Source: Cyanobacteria bacterium T3Sed10_376R1m
GTDB lineage: Bacteria; Cyanobacteriota; Cyanobacteriia; Cyanobacteriales; Cyanobacteriaceae
Direction of reading: 5' to 3'
DNA: 7,375 bases
NCBI GenBank assembly: GCA_003566215.1
Contig: PXEJ01000142.1
Location: 1-7,375 of the forward strand
In this document: in pieces, positions 1-7,189 of the stretch
How the letters are laid out: every line of letters begins with the position of its first letter
How positions within the stretch are numbered: the first letter of the stretch is position 1
Position numbers and translations under genes: made by a program
Notes under the pieces: generated by a model
Seen by the model: the letters and a program-made list of their open reading frames with translations, nothing else
Database searches by the model: none
What the model was told of the DNA's origin: nothing

Positions 1-905
<905 letters not shown>

Positions 906-1988
906 ATGGCAATTAAAAGATCTTCATCGGATAAAAAACAAGAAAAATTACCCCGTCAGAGAAAAAATAAATCTCCATCACCTCAAAATAACCAAAAAGA
1001 AAGTCAGGAAATACTTTTATCTAGGGAAATAAAAGAAGATTTAGCACAAAATGAAGAGAAAATCAGACCCCATCAATTAAAAGATTATGTTGGTCAAAAA
1101 GATCTCAAAGGGGTTTTAAATATTGCGATTATGGCGGCAAAACAACGGGATGAACCTTTAGACCATATTCTACTATATGGGCCACCCGGGTTAGGAAAAA
1201 CCACCATGGCTTTAATTTTGGCTTCGGAGATGGGAGTTAGTTGCAAAATTACGGCGGCTCCTGCCTTGGAACGTCCGAGGGATATTATTGGTTTACTGGT
1301 AGGGTTACAACCGGGGGATATTCTGTTTATTGATGAAATTCATCGTCTCAATCGGGTTACAGAGGAGTTACTTTATCCCGCCATGGAGGACAAGCGATTA
1401 GATGTCACCATCGGCAAAGGACAATCCGCAAAAATTCGTAGTATTCCCCTCAAACCTTTTACGTTAGTTGGTGCAACTACTAAAATCGGTTCTTTAACTT
1501 CCCCCCTGCGCGATCGCTTTGGCTTAATTCAACGGTTACAATTTTATGAATTAGATGAGTTAACGGAAATTGTTTTAAGGTCTGCTAACATTCTTAATGT
1601 TGCTATTGATCAATGTGGAGCTCAAGAAATTGCCCGAAGATCTAGAGGAACCCCTAGAATTACAAATAGGTTACTAAGGAGGGTTAGGGATTATGTACAG
1701 GTGAAGGGTAAAAATAAAATTGATCAAGTGTTAGCCTCGGAGGCTTTAGATTTACATAATGTTGATCGCCTTGGCTTAGATTGGACTGATAGACTTGTAC
1801 TATCGACCATTATTGAACAATTTAAGGGTGGACCTGTGGGATTAGATGCGATCGCATCTGCCACTGGGGAAGACTCAAAAACCATTGAAGAAGTATATGA
1901 ACCATATCTATTACAAATAGGCTTTATTAACCGCACCAATCGAGGAAGAATTGCTACCCCCGAAGCACAACAACACCTAAAAATCTAG
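906..1988 (+). CDS. ruvB: Holliday junction branch migration ATPase RuvB
   Basis: RuvB is the hexameric AAA+ motor that, with RuvA, drives branch migration of Holliday junctions. From the chosen start the protein has 360 residues. Walker A GPPGLGKT is at about 92-99, Walker B LFIDEIHR around 140-147, sensor 1 GATT at 189-192, the arginine finger in SPLRDRF (R202) and sensor 2 RGTPRI at 247-252. The C-terminal winged helix contains [20 protein letters not shown] and RGRIATP. The frame is open upstream to a TTG at 852 and an ATG at 882. I prefer the ATG at 906 because MAIKRS matches the N-terminus I recall for cyanobacterial RuvB. No start has a convincing ribosome site. The first ~50 residues are Lys/Gln/Ser-rich and longer than in E. 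coli RuvB, as is usual in cyanobacteria. gloA follows after 58 nt and may be co-transcribed. Confidence 0.95.
   Translation: MAIKRSSSDKKQEKLPRQRKNKSPSPQNNQKESQEILLSREIKEDLAQNEEKIRPHQLKDYVGQKDLKGVLNIAIMAAKQRDEPLDHILLYGPPGLGKTTMALILASEMGVSCKITAAPALERPRDIIGLLVGLQPGDILFIDEIHRLNRVTEELLYPAMEDKRLDVTIGKGQSAKIRSIPLKPFTLVGATTKIGSLTSPLRDRFGLIQRLQFYELDELTEIVLRSANILNVAIDQCGAQEIARRSRGTPRITNRLLRRVRDYVQVKGKNKIDQVLASEALDLHNVDRLGLDWTDRLVLSTIIEQFKGGPVGLDAIASATGEDSKTIEEVYEPYLLQIGFINRTNRGRIATPEAQQHLKI
1510..1517. repeat. HIP1 octamer GCGATCGC
   Basis: Exact HIP1 copy inside ruvB, in the codons of the SPLRDRF arginine-finger segment. Confidence 0.9.
1848..1855. repeat. HIP1 octamer GCGATCGC
   Basis: Exact HIP1 copy inside the 3' part of ruvB. 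Confidence 0.9.
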
Positions 1989-2046
1989 CTCAACAATTGT
2001 ATGGCACAATGGTCATAGTTGATTTAGATAAGGAGTTATATAGTTT

Positions 2047-2436
2047 ATGCGTCTTTTACACACCATGGTTAGGGTTGCCAATTTAGAAGAATCTCTTAAA
2101 TTTTATTGTGATGTTTTGGGGATGAAATTGTTAAGGCAAAAAGACTACCCCGGTGGAGAGTTTACCCTTGCGTTTGTGGGTTATGGTGATGAAGCTGATC
2201 ATTCTGTAATTGAGTTGACCTACAATTGGGGGCGTGATAGCTACGATTTAGGGGATGGTTATGGTCATATTGCCTTAGGAGTAGATGATATTTATGGTAC
2301 TTGTGAAAAAATTAAGTCCCTCGGTGGTAATGTTGTTAGAGAGCCAGGTCCGATGAAACATGGTACAACGGTAATTGCTTTTGTAGAAGATCCTACAGGT
2401 TATAAGGTTGAATTAATTCAAAGTAAAAATAAGTAA
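2047..2436 (+). CDS. gloA: Lactoylglutathione lyase (glyoxalase I)
   Basis: Glyoxalase I converts the hemithioacetal of methylglyoxal and glutathione to S-lactoylglutathione in the cytoplasm, the first step of methylglyoxal detoxification. The 129-residue product is a two-module VOC-fold protein of the short bacterial class. The four metal ligands sit exactly where E. coli GloA has them: His5 ([10 protein letters not shown]), Glu56 (VIELTYNWG), His74 ([11 protein letters not shown]) and Glu122 (YKVELIQ). Other family signatures are [15 protein letters not shown] and [12 protein letters not shown]. The compact form without the eukaryotic insertion predicts a Ni2+-type rather than Zn2+-type enzyme (inference). 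The start is supported by an AAGGAG at 2030-2035, 11 nt before the ATG, the best ribosome site in the window. It lies 58 nt after ruvB with no terminator-like structure between. Confidence 0.96.
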   Translation: MRLLHTMVRVANLEESLKFYCDVLGMKLLRQKDYPGGEFTLAFVGYGDEADHSVIELTYNWGRDSYDLGDGYGHIALGVDDIYGTCEKIKSLGGNVVREPGPMKHGTTVIAFVEDPTGYKVELIQSKNK

Positions 2437-2648
2437 TATTCCAAACCTTTATCTATCAAAGTTTTTTTCTCTTTAACTCAGATTTGCTTTTTGAGTAAAA
2501 AATTGAGCCTTGCTGAATTTAGCGATAATTTTTAGTTGAGGTAGGGAATCTGATTTCCCTAGCCTTGTCTTCATAAGGGGGGGTAACTCAATTTTAAATT
2601 CTTACAAATAATTTAGAATTGTTATAAAATTCTTATTGCAAACATTTA
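2437..2648. other. Convergent gloA/narM intergenic region with short inverted repeats
   Basis: No gene is visible in these 212 nt between two converging genes. It contains an imperfect ACTCA/TGAGT hairpin at about 2475-2495, a perfect 7-bp stem at 2542-2561, a run of seven G at 2577-2583 and an AGAATT-N7-AATTCT inverted repeat at 2615-2633. The last lies just beyond the narM stop on its strand. None is followed by a proper T tract, so termination by any of them is only a possibility. Confidence 0.5.
2542..2561. terminator. Possible bidirectional hairpin terminator between gloA and narM
   Basis: TAGGGAA (2542-2548) and TTCCCTA (2555-2561) form a perfect 7-bp stem with a 6-nt loop in a convergent spacer. 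Neither strand shows a clear U tract after the stem, so this may instead be a fragment of an intergenic repeat. Confidence 0.3.
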
Positions 2649-3101
2649 TTAGAGCAAATCAAACTCTTTTAGAGCAGGTAAAAAATTATTATTTTCATGG
2701 CTAGGACGGCTTAATTTTACCAAGGCAAATCTTTGTATATCTGTTAAATTTTGCCATTGTTGTAAAGTTAACTTTAAATCAAATTCTTGAGCTTTTTCTT
2801 TAACTTGTAATGGTATTTTGTCTTTTTGTGTCCATAAAGGATTAGGATCAATCTCTAATTCTTTGGCATAGGCTCCAGTTTTGAGTAATATTAGTTCCTG
2901 TAAATAATGACGATATTTTTGTGCTTCTTCTGTTGTCCCACAGGGCTTTTTGACCAAGTTTTCCCTTTCTTCTTTTTCTAATTGATGCCAATGGTTTAGT
3001 TTTAATTTGACCCCACAAGTATCAAGTTTTAGTCTAACTATCAAGGGAATACATCTTAGGGATTGAATAAAATCGGCTTCAAACTGAAAAAAAATATTCA
3101 T
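2649..3101 (-). CDS. narM: Nitrate reductase-associated protein NarM
   Basis: NarM is a cyanobacterial protein required for nitrate reductase (NarB) activity in Synechococcus elongatus; it probably acts in maturation of the enzyme, and its chemistry is not settled. The 150-residue product matches the nitrate-reductase-associated family over its whole length. Recognisable blocks are FFQFEADFIQSLRCIPLIVR (about 4-23), KLDTCGVKLKLNHW, the PCGTTEEAQKYRHYLQEL segment, LTLQQWQNLTDIQRFALVKL and the closing SRPSHENNNFLPALKEF. Cysteines in the SLRCIP, DTCG and PCGT segments are notable as possible metal or cofactor ligands (inference). I chose the ATG at 3101. A GTG four codons upstream would make the HIP1 octamer at 3104-3111 coding and adds no family-like sequence. 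It follows the FHA gene by 56 nt on the same strand. The nitrate transport and narB genes are not in the window. Confidence 0.9.
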   Translation of the reverse strand: MNIFFQFEADFIQSLRCIPLIVRLKLDTCGVKLKLNHWHQLEKEERENLVKKPCGTTEEAQKYRHYLQELILLKTGAYAKELEIDPNPLWTQKDKIPLQVKEKAQEFDLKLTLQQWQNLTDIQRFALVKLSRPSHENNNFLPALKEFDLL

Positions 3102-3103
3102 TT

Positions 3104-3111
3104 GCGATCGC
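3104..3111. repeat. HIP1 octamer GCGATCGC at the narM start
   Basis: Exact HIP1 copy whose edge lies two bases upstream of the narM ATG, so it occupies the place where a ribosome site would be. It is the only non-coding copy in the window. Confidence 0.85.
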
Positions 3112-3157
3112 ACTTATATTGTGATAACCTTAAGTTGAGTTTTAAAGTAGGACTGGG

Positions 3158-3583
3158 TCAAATTTCAAATTCAGTTCCCATCATAGCAGGATCAATCAAC
3201 GTAATATCAAAAGGATCATCAGGGGATAATGTAGCAAAAATATCCCTTGTGGATTGATAATAGGTGATAGAAACTTGAGGTCCAAAAACAACTTTATCCC
3301 CAGTTTTTAATTGCAAATTATTAACCTTATGACCATTAACTAATATTCCATTAGCACTAGGACTCTTACCATCTCCATCTACAATATGGTAATGGGCATA
3401 ACCATCTTCATCAAAGATTCGCATAATCGTAGCATGATGACGAGAAACAAAAGGAGATTGAATTACAATATCAATTTTTTTTCCTCTGCCAATGGAGTAT
3501 TTATTTTTTCTTAATAAAAGTTCTCTTTTACCTTTATCATCTTCTACAACTATAATATGTGCTGTATGGGGTTGCGCTGTCAT
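3158..3583 (-). CDS. FHA-domain protein
   Basis: This 141-residue soluble protein is little more than one forkhead-associated domain, a phosphothreonine-peptide recognition module. The domain spans about residues 20-108. The phospho-binding signature is intact: YSIGR with Gly32-Arg33, FVSRHHATI with Ser47 and His50, and NGILVNG with Asn78. The KTGDKVVFG segment fits the next strands of the fold. The last ~30 residues form an acidic tail (TLSPDDPFDITLIDPAMMGTEFEI, given in part) outside the domain. No catalytic domain, signal peptide or membrane segment is present, so the likely role is a phospho-dependent adaptor. Its partner is unknown. The start ATG (complement of 3581-3583) has a GAAAGGA at 3600-3606 and a good -10 box just upstream. 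It is probably the first gene of a transcript that continues into narM, which is the only clue to function. Confidence 0.88.
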   Translation of the reverse strand: MTAQPHTAHIIVVEDDKGKRELLLRKNKYSIGRGKKIDIVIQSPFVSRHHATIMRIFDEDGYAHYHIVDGDGKSPSANGILVNGHKVNNLQLKTGDKVVFGPQVSITYYQSTRDIFATLSPDDPFDITLIDPAMMGTEFEI

Positions 3584-3610
3584 TTTTAATCTTTGGTTTT
3601 CCTTTCAACT

Positions 3611-3616
3611 ATTATA
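3611..3616 (-). promoter_or_regulatory. -10 box of the FHA-narM unit
   Basis: The complement reads a perfect TATAAT, 27 nt before the FHA start codon, implying a leader of about 20 nt. No TTGACA-like -35 sits 16-18 nt upstream, so an activator may be needed (inference). Confidence 0.4.
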
Positions 3617-3821
3617 CTTCGCAAATGTTAACTGACATTTTTTGATTTTCCCTAAGTCTTAATTGTACATCAATGAACAACTAATTTTTCCTATCAATAT
3701 ACAATTACCAGTACTTAAACAAAAAAATAAGATAAACTTAGATTATCAGGGTTTTAATCGTTGGTGTAAAAAAAATTGACCCGACGTTGAAAACAAAAGT
3801 ATCGAAAAAGATAATTTAGTA

Positions 3822-4022
3822 ATGATTTCGGAGGATTATGAGGAGAGTCTAACAGAAAGAATATTTCTCAAATTTCCGATAACAATATTGATGTTACCTA
3901 TCATAAATTATGTCATTTATTCAACTTGGGATTATAAGGAAATAAATGAGCAAAGATTAAAAATTATTAGCTCAACTCGACAAACCAAAATAAGCAGGTA
4001 TGTTTCTTTAATCATAGACTAA
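3822..4022 (+). CDS. Doubtful small ORF, 66 residues, hypothetical
   Basis: The reading frame opens at an ATG without a ribosome site and encodes a short product with one hydrophobic stretch, IFLKFPITILMLPIINYVIY (about 14-33), followed by a charged tail. I recognise no family. In DNA this AT-rich an open frame of 66 codons can occur by chance. The only support is that it does not lie inside another gene and precedes menE on the same strand, with a 90-nt gap. It may be a one-span membrane peptide, a gene remnant or nothing. Confidence 0.18.
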   Translation: MISEDYEESLTERIFLKFPITILMLPIINYVIYSTWDYKEINEQRLKIISSTRQTKISRYVSLIID

Positions 4023-4112
4023 AATTCAGGTCATAGAAAAAATGGTAATCTTACTAAGAAAGATACTTTAGGCTTAGTTTTTGTTTAAATACCGTGAAAT
4101 TTAAGTCATTAA

Positions 4113-5477
4113 ATGTTAACTACAAATAATTTTATTTCCCAGTTAAAATATATAGAAAATAAATGGATTATTAATAACAAATACTATAGTTTAACACAAT
4201 TAACTCAGTTTTATATTAATCAAATCTTAAAAATTGGAAATTATGAAAATAAGATAGTCTTTTTAGGAGAAGAAGAACCAGATAAATTCATAAGTATTTT
4301 TTTCGCTTCTGTCATGACTAACTCTTGTTTATTTTTACTTAATCCTCAATGGCAAAAAAAAGAATTAGAGCAAGTTTTTCAACTAGCTAAACCTGATATT
4401 ATTTTTGGTTCAATTATACCTTTAAAGGGAAATAAAACCACCGACAAAAGATTTTCAGGAATAATGATACCCACAGGAGGCACATCGGGCAAAATAAAAT
4501 TTGCTATTCATACATGGACAAGTTTAAATGCCTCTGTTACTGGTTTTTCCAACTACTGGCATAAAAAGAAAATTAACTCTTTTTGTTGCCTTCCTCTACA
4601 CCACGTTAGCGGTTTAATGCAAATTCTCAGGAGTTTTATCACCAAAGGAAATTTAGAAATAGTCTCTTATCAAAATCTAAAAACAAACCAGTTTCTATCA
4701 AAAAAATACAGTAAATATTTTATTTCTCTTGTACCAACCCAATTAAAATATTTATTAGATAATAACTTACAATTTCTAAAGCAATTTGAGACTGTTTTAG
4801 TGGGAGGCAGTGCTACCAACAATGATCTAAAACATAACTGCAGAAAGCACAAAATAAGATTAGCTTTAACCTATGGTATGACAGAAACTGCATCAGGTAT
4901 TAGTGCGTTAAAACCTGAAGATTTTTTAAAAAATAACGATAGTAGTGGTGAAATTATGCCCCATGCTAAAGTTTTAATCAATTCTCAATCTGACCCTAAT
5001 ATTAATAAATCTAATAACCCTCACCTAAACTCACTATCTTTAGACAAAAACAAATTAGTTGGTAATCTTCACATTAAGAGTCAATCTTTATTTCAAGGTT
5101 ATTATCCTAGTATTAATGATAACCATGTTTTTAAAACCGATGATTTAGGATATTTTGATAATAATTATTTATATATTGTAGGGCGTAATAGTCAGAAAAT
5201 TATTAGTGGTGGTGAAAACATTTATCCTTTAGAAATTGAACAGCTAATATTAGAAACTCAATTAGTCAAAGATGTAATTGTGAAAGGAAAAAAAGATGAT
5301 TATTGGGGAGAAATTGTCACAGCTATTTATATTCCTCTGTCTGAAGATATAGATGTAGAAAACATTAAAAAAATGATGTTGGCCAAGGTTAGTAGTTATA
5401 AAATTCCGAAACTATGGCTAAAAGTCAACCATATTCCTCGCAATGCCCAAGGAAAAATTTCTAGAGATAATATATAG
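4113..5477 (+). CDS. menE: 2-succinylbenzoate--CoA ligase MenE
   Basis: MenE activates o-succinylbenzoate to its CoA thioester through an acyl-adenylate, supplying MenB for the naphthoquinone ring. In cyanobacteria this makes phylloquinone, the A1 electron carrier of photosystem I. The 454-residue protein is a compact member of the ANL adenylating family. The P-loop IPTGGTSGK is at 119-127, LPLHHVSGLMQIL at 160-172, YGMTET at 254-259, the ribose-binding Asp in KTDDLGYFD at 341-349, GR at 357-358, the hinge-region GGENIYPLEIE at 366-376 and the catalytic Lys448 in NAQGKISRD. Naming it MenE rather than another acyl-CoA ligase rests on its short length, the PLHHVSG block and its overall resemblance to cyanobacterial MenE. 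The gene is very AT-rich, with many Asn, Lys and Ile codons. No ribosome site is seen. No other men gene lies nearby. Confidence 0.87.
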   Translation: MLTTNNFISQLKYIENKWIINNKYYSLTQLTQFYINQILKIGNYENKIVFLGEEEPDKFISIFFASVMTNSCLFLLNPQWQKKELEQVFQLAKPDIIFGSIIPLKGNKTTDKRFSGIMIPTGGTSGKIKFAIHTWTSLNASVTGFSNYWHKKKINSFCCLPLHHVSGLMQILRSFITKGNLEIVSYQNLKTNQFLSKKYSKYFISLVPTQLKYLLDNNLQFLKQFETVLVGGSATNNDLKHNCRKHKIRLALTYGMTETASGISALKPEDFLKNNDSSGEIMPHAKVLINSQSDPNINKSNNPHLNSLSLDKNKLVGNLHIKSQSLFQGYYPSINDNHVFKTDDLGYFDNNYLYIVGRNSQKIISGGENIYPLEIEQLILETQLVKDVIVKGKKDDYWGEIVTAIYIPLSEDIDVENIKKMMLAKVSSYKIPKLWLKVNHIPRNAQGKISRDNI

Positions 5478-5494
5478 GCGAACATTAGTCCGCC
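5477..5494. terminator. Hairpin in the menE/ycf37 convergent gap
   Basis: GGCGAAC (5477-5483) pairs with GTCCGCC (5488-5494) around an ATTA loop, with one A-C mismatch. It starts in the last base of the menE stop codon and occupies much of the 35-nt gap between two converging genes. There is no U tract on either side. It may aid termination in both directions or be a decayed GGCGAAC-type intergenic palindrome. Confidence 0.35.
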
Positions 5495-5512
5495 CGTGAA
5501 AAATAAAATGCT

Positions 5513-6040
5513 CTATTTGATGGCAAAACGTTTTTCTAAAGATTCAACTCTTTTCTTGGCTATGGTGTTATTTTGATCATAGGCAAGGGTTTGTTTATAC
5601 ATTTCTATGGCTTGAATAGTTAATTGTTTTTTCTCGTAAACATTTGCTAAATTGTTTAAAGCAATGGTGTATTGTGGATATAATTTTATTGCTTCTTTAT
5701 AGTTGCGAATAGCTATATCATATTGTTCTTGAGAAAAGTGGGCAAATCCTAACGCATTATAAATTAATGCTTTGTTTTCTTCGGGAATATCGTCGGATAC
5801 TTTTAATGCTTTTTGTAGTAATTGTACTGCTTGAACAAAGAGTTTTTTGTCTAAATAAATACTCGCTAATTCATAATATTCTTCCGATGTACCTCTTTCT
5901 TTTGTCAGTTTTTTTTGTAGTAAAGAAAATCTATTTTCTATTTTTCTAGTTTTAATAATTTGCCTTAATAAAATTATTGCAACAATTCCTAATATTCCTA
6001 ATAATATAGATATATAAAGTACAGGAAGATTATCATTCAT
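5513..6040 (-). CDS. ycf37: Ycf37-type TPR protein, photosystem I assembly factor
   Basis: Ycf37 is a thylakoid-associated tetratricopeptide protein that promotes accumulation or assembly of photosystem I in cyanobacteria and has a plant chloroplast counterpart. The 175-residue product has one N-terminal membrane segment (about 7-26, LYISILLGILGIVAIILL), a short basic linker and the conserved KLTKERGTSEEYYELASIYL. Three TPR units follow at about 53-86, 90-123 and 124-157, with hallmark residues in YNALGFAHFSQEQYDIAI and ALNNLANVYEKKQLTIQAIE. Length and architecture match Synechocystis Ycf37. The membrane anchor predicts a cytoplasm-facing TPR scaffold on the thylakoid (inference). A generic anchored TPR protein is the alternative, but the N-terminal and linker sequences favour Ycf37. 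It converges with menE and diverges from the phosphoesterase gene. Confidence 0.85.
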   Translation of the reverse strand: MNDNLPVLYISILLGILGIVAIILLRQIIKTRKIENRFSLLQKKLTKERGTSEEYYELASIYLDKKLFVQAVQLLQKALKVSDDIPEENKALIYNALGFAHFSQEQYDIAIRNYKEAIKLYPQYTIALNNLANVYEKKQLTIQAIEMYKQTLAYDQNNTIAKKRVESLEKRFAIK

Positions 6041-6185
6041 AGTTAATTTTGATTGATATATTTATTTTTATTACCTTGATATGGTATCACATTGAGACAT
6101 TTTTATTAATTTTTCAAATATGATTTAACTTTTGTTAAATTTAGGTAACAATATTAAGAAAAGTAACTATAAAATTAAAATTTTA
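6041..6185. other. Divergent ycf37/phosphoesterase spacer
   Basis: This 145-nt, very AT-rich spacer must hold promoters for both neighbours. TATGAT at 6119-6124 on the plus strand is a fair -10 box for the phosphoesterase, but the nearest -35-like TTGAGA (6092-6097) is 21 nt away, too far for a standard promoter. No clear box was found for ycf37. Confidence 0.35.
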
Positions 6186-7127
6186 ATGATAGGTAAAAAA
6201 ATTAAAGTGGCGGTGGTGGGTGATGTTCATGATCAATGGTGTGATGAAGATGAGAAGGCTTTATTCTATTTAGGGATAGACTTAGTTTTATTTGTGGGAG
6301 ATTTTGGTAACGAGTCTGTGGATTTGGTGGAGAGGGTAGCAAGGCTGACTATTCCTAAGGCTGTTATTTTAGGTAATCATGATGCTTGGTTTTCGGCGAC
6401 TAAGTGGGGCAAAAAAAAAGCACCTTATGATCATAGGGTAGAAAACAGGGTACAAAAACAGTTGGATTTGTTGGGGGATTCTCATGTTGGTTATGGTAAG
6501 ATGGATTTTCCTCATTTAGGTATTTCTGTGGTGGGTAGTCGTCCTTTTAGTTGGGGTGGTTCAAAGTGGAAGTGTGAAGATTTTTTATCTCGTCTTTATG
6601 GTGTATCTAACTTTGAGGAGTCTAGTCAAAAAATTTTTGACCAGTTTAGATTAACTTCTGAGTCTAATATAATCTTTCTTGGTCATAATGGACCTTTCGG
6701 TTTGGGGGGTAATCCTGAAGATAGTTGTGGGAAGGATTGGAATCCCATTGGGGGGGATTTTGGTGATCCCGATTTTCAATCTGCGTTAAAAATGTGTCAG
6801 GGTGACATTGTACTAGGGAATAAAGAGTGTTTGATTAAGCGTAATATTAGTTTGGTTACTTTTGGGCATATGCACCATCGGTTAAGGCACACGAAGGAAA
6901 GGATAAGGACTATTATTAATCGAGATGACCATGATATTGTTTATCTCAATTCGGCTTGTACTCCCCGGGTACAAGATTTTTTGGGGAAAAAGGCTCGTAA
7001 CTTTTCGGTGGTGGTTTATAATCAGGGACAGATTGAAGATATTTCTTTGATTTGGGTAACTGATAAGCTCGATATTTTATCAATAATTTCTTTGTTTGGA
7101 AAAGAGGATTTAGCTTTTCTTCCGTAA
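6186..7127 (+). CDS. Calcineurin-like metallophosphoesterase (cyanobacteria/plant TIGR04168-type)
   Basis: This 313-residue protein carries the full dinuclear metallophosphoesterase motif set: GDVHDQW (12-18, Asp13 and His15), VGDFGNE (Asp39), GNHD (63-66), GHN (166-168) and GHMHH (227-231). These ligands should bind two divalent metals and hydrolyse a phosphoester. The substrate is not known. The sequence resembles a phosphoesterase family shared by cyanobacteria and plants, but I cannot tell phosphatase from phosphodiesterase. I chose the ATG at 6186 because MIGKKIKVAVVGDVHD places the first beta strand directly at the N-terminus. The open frame back to a TTG at 6132 adds only Lys/Asn-rich sequence. 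Its sense strand is richer in G than menE. A nine-A run (6411-6419) and a seven-G run (6750-6756) lie inside the gene without breaking the frame. The stop codon directly abuts the IS-end-like palindrome. Confidence 0.87.
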   Translation: MIGKKIKVAVVGDVHDQWCDEDEKALFYLGIDLVLFVGDFGNESVDLVERVARLTIPKAVILGNHDAWFSATKWGKKKAPYDHRVENRVQKQLDLLGDSHVGYGKMDFPHLGISVVGSRPFSWGGSKWKCEDFLSRLYGVSNFEESSQKIFDQFRLTSESNIIFLGHNGPFGLGGNPEDSCGKDWNPIGGDFGDPDFQSALKMCQGDIVLGNKECLIKRNISLVTFGHMHHRLRHTKERIRTIINRDDHDIVYLNSACTPRVQDFLGKKARNFSVVVYNQGQIEDISLIWVTDKLDILSIISLFGKEDLAFLP

Positions 7128-7189
7128 GAAGCCCCACGCTGTATTTTTCAGTAAAAAACTATCCATAAAATCGGCGTGGAATGAATTAC
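7128..7189 (+). mobile_element. Possible right-end remnant of an IS200/IS605-type element
   Basis: The sequence begins GAAGCCCCACGC right after a stop codon and ends GCGTGG followed by AATGAATTAC. CCACGC (7134-7139) and GCGTGG (7174-7179) form a perfect 6-bp outer stem. TTTTT (7144-7148) and AAAAA (7153-7157) form an inner hairpin with a short loop. A GAAGCCC sequence leading into a subterminal palindrome directly after the tnpB stop is typical of right ends of cyanobacterial IS200/IS605 elements. No tnpA, tnpB or matching left end is in the window, so it would be a solo or decayed end. An ordinary terminator hairpin for the phosphoesterase gene is the alternative, though no U tract follows. 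Confidence 0.4.

Larger units (their letters stand above)
3584..4112. other. Long AT-rich intergenic region, FHA to menE
   Basis: These 529 nt separate the divergent FHA and menE genes. The left end carries the FHA promoter. A GTT-N8-TAC sequence (minus strand, 3665-3678) is one base from the NtcA consensus. A TTGACC at 3776-3781 could be a -35 for rightward transcription, but the matching -10 is poor. The only ORF is the doubtful one at 3822-4022. I see no tRNA, no structured RNA with a strong stem and no trace of a menC gene, a frequent partner of menE. Confidence 0.5.

Noticed and set aside
1724..1939. A 71-codon frame antisense to ruvB
   Set aside because: It is the reverse-strand shadow of the conserved RuvB C-terminal domain.
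3063..3257. A 64-codon plus-strand frame across the FHA/narM junction
   Set aside because: It is antisense to the ends of two well-supported genes and shows no family features.
3776..3805. TTGACC-N18-TATCGA as a promoter for menE or the small ORF
   Set aside because: The -35 is good but the -10 matches only three of six consensus bases and lacks the final T; too weak to mark.
4670..4852. A 60-codon frame antisense to menE
   Set aside because: Shadow of the conserved ANL enzyme; no independent support.
5767..5949. A hydrophobic 60-codon frame antisense to ycf37
   Set aside because: The hydrophobicity comes from the complement of Lys/Glu/Gln-rich TPR codons.
6946..7137. A 63-codon minus-strand frame over the phosphoesterase 3' end
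   Set aside because: Antisense shadow of the coding sequence; its start falls in the palindrome and it has no ribosome site.
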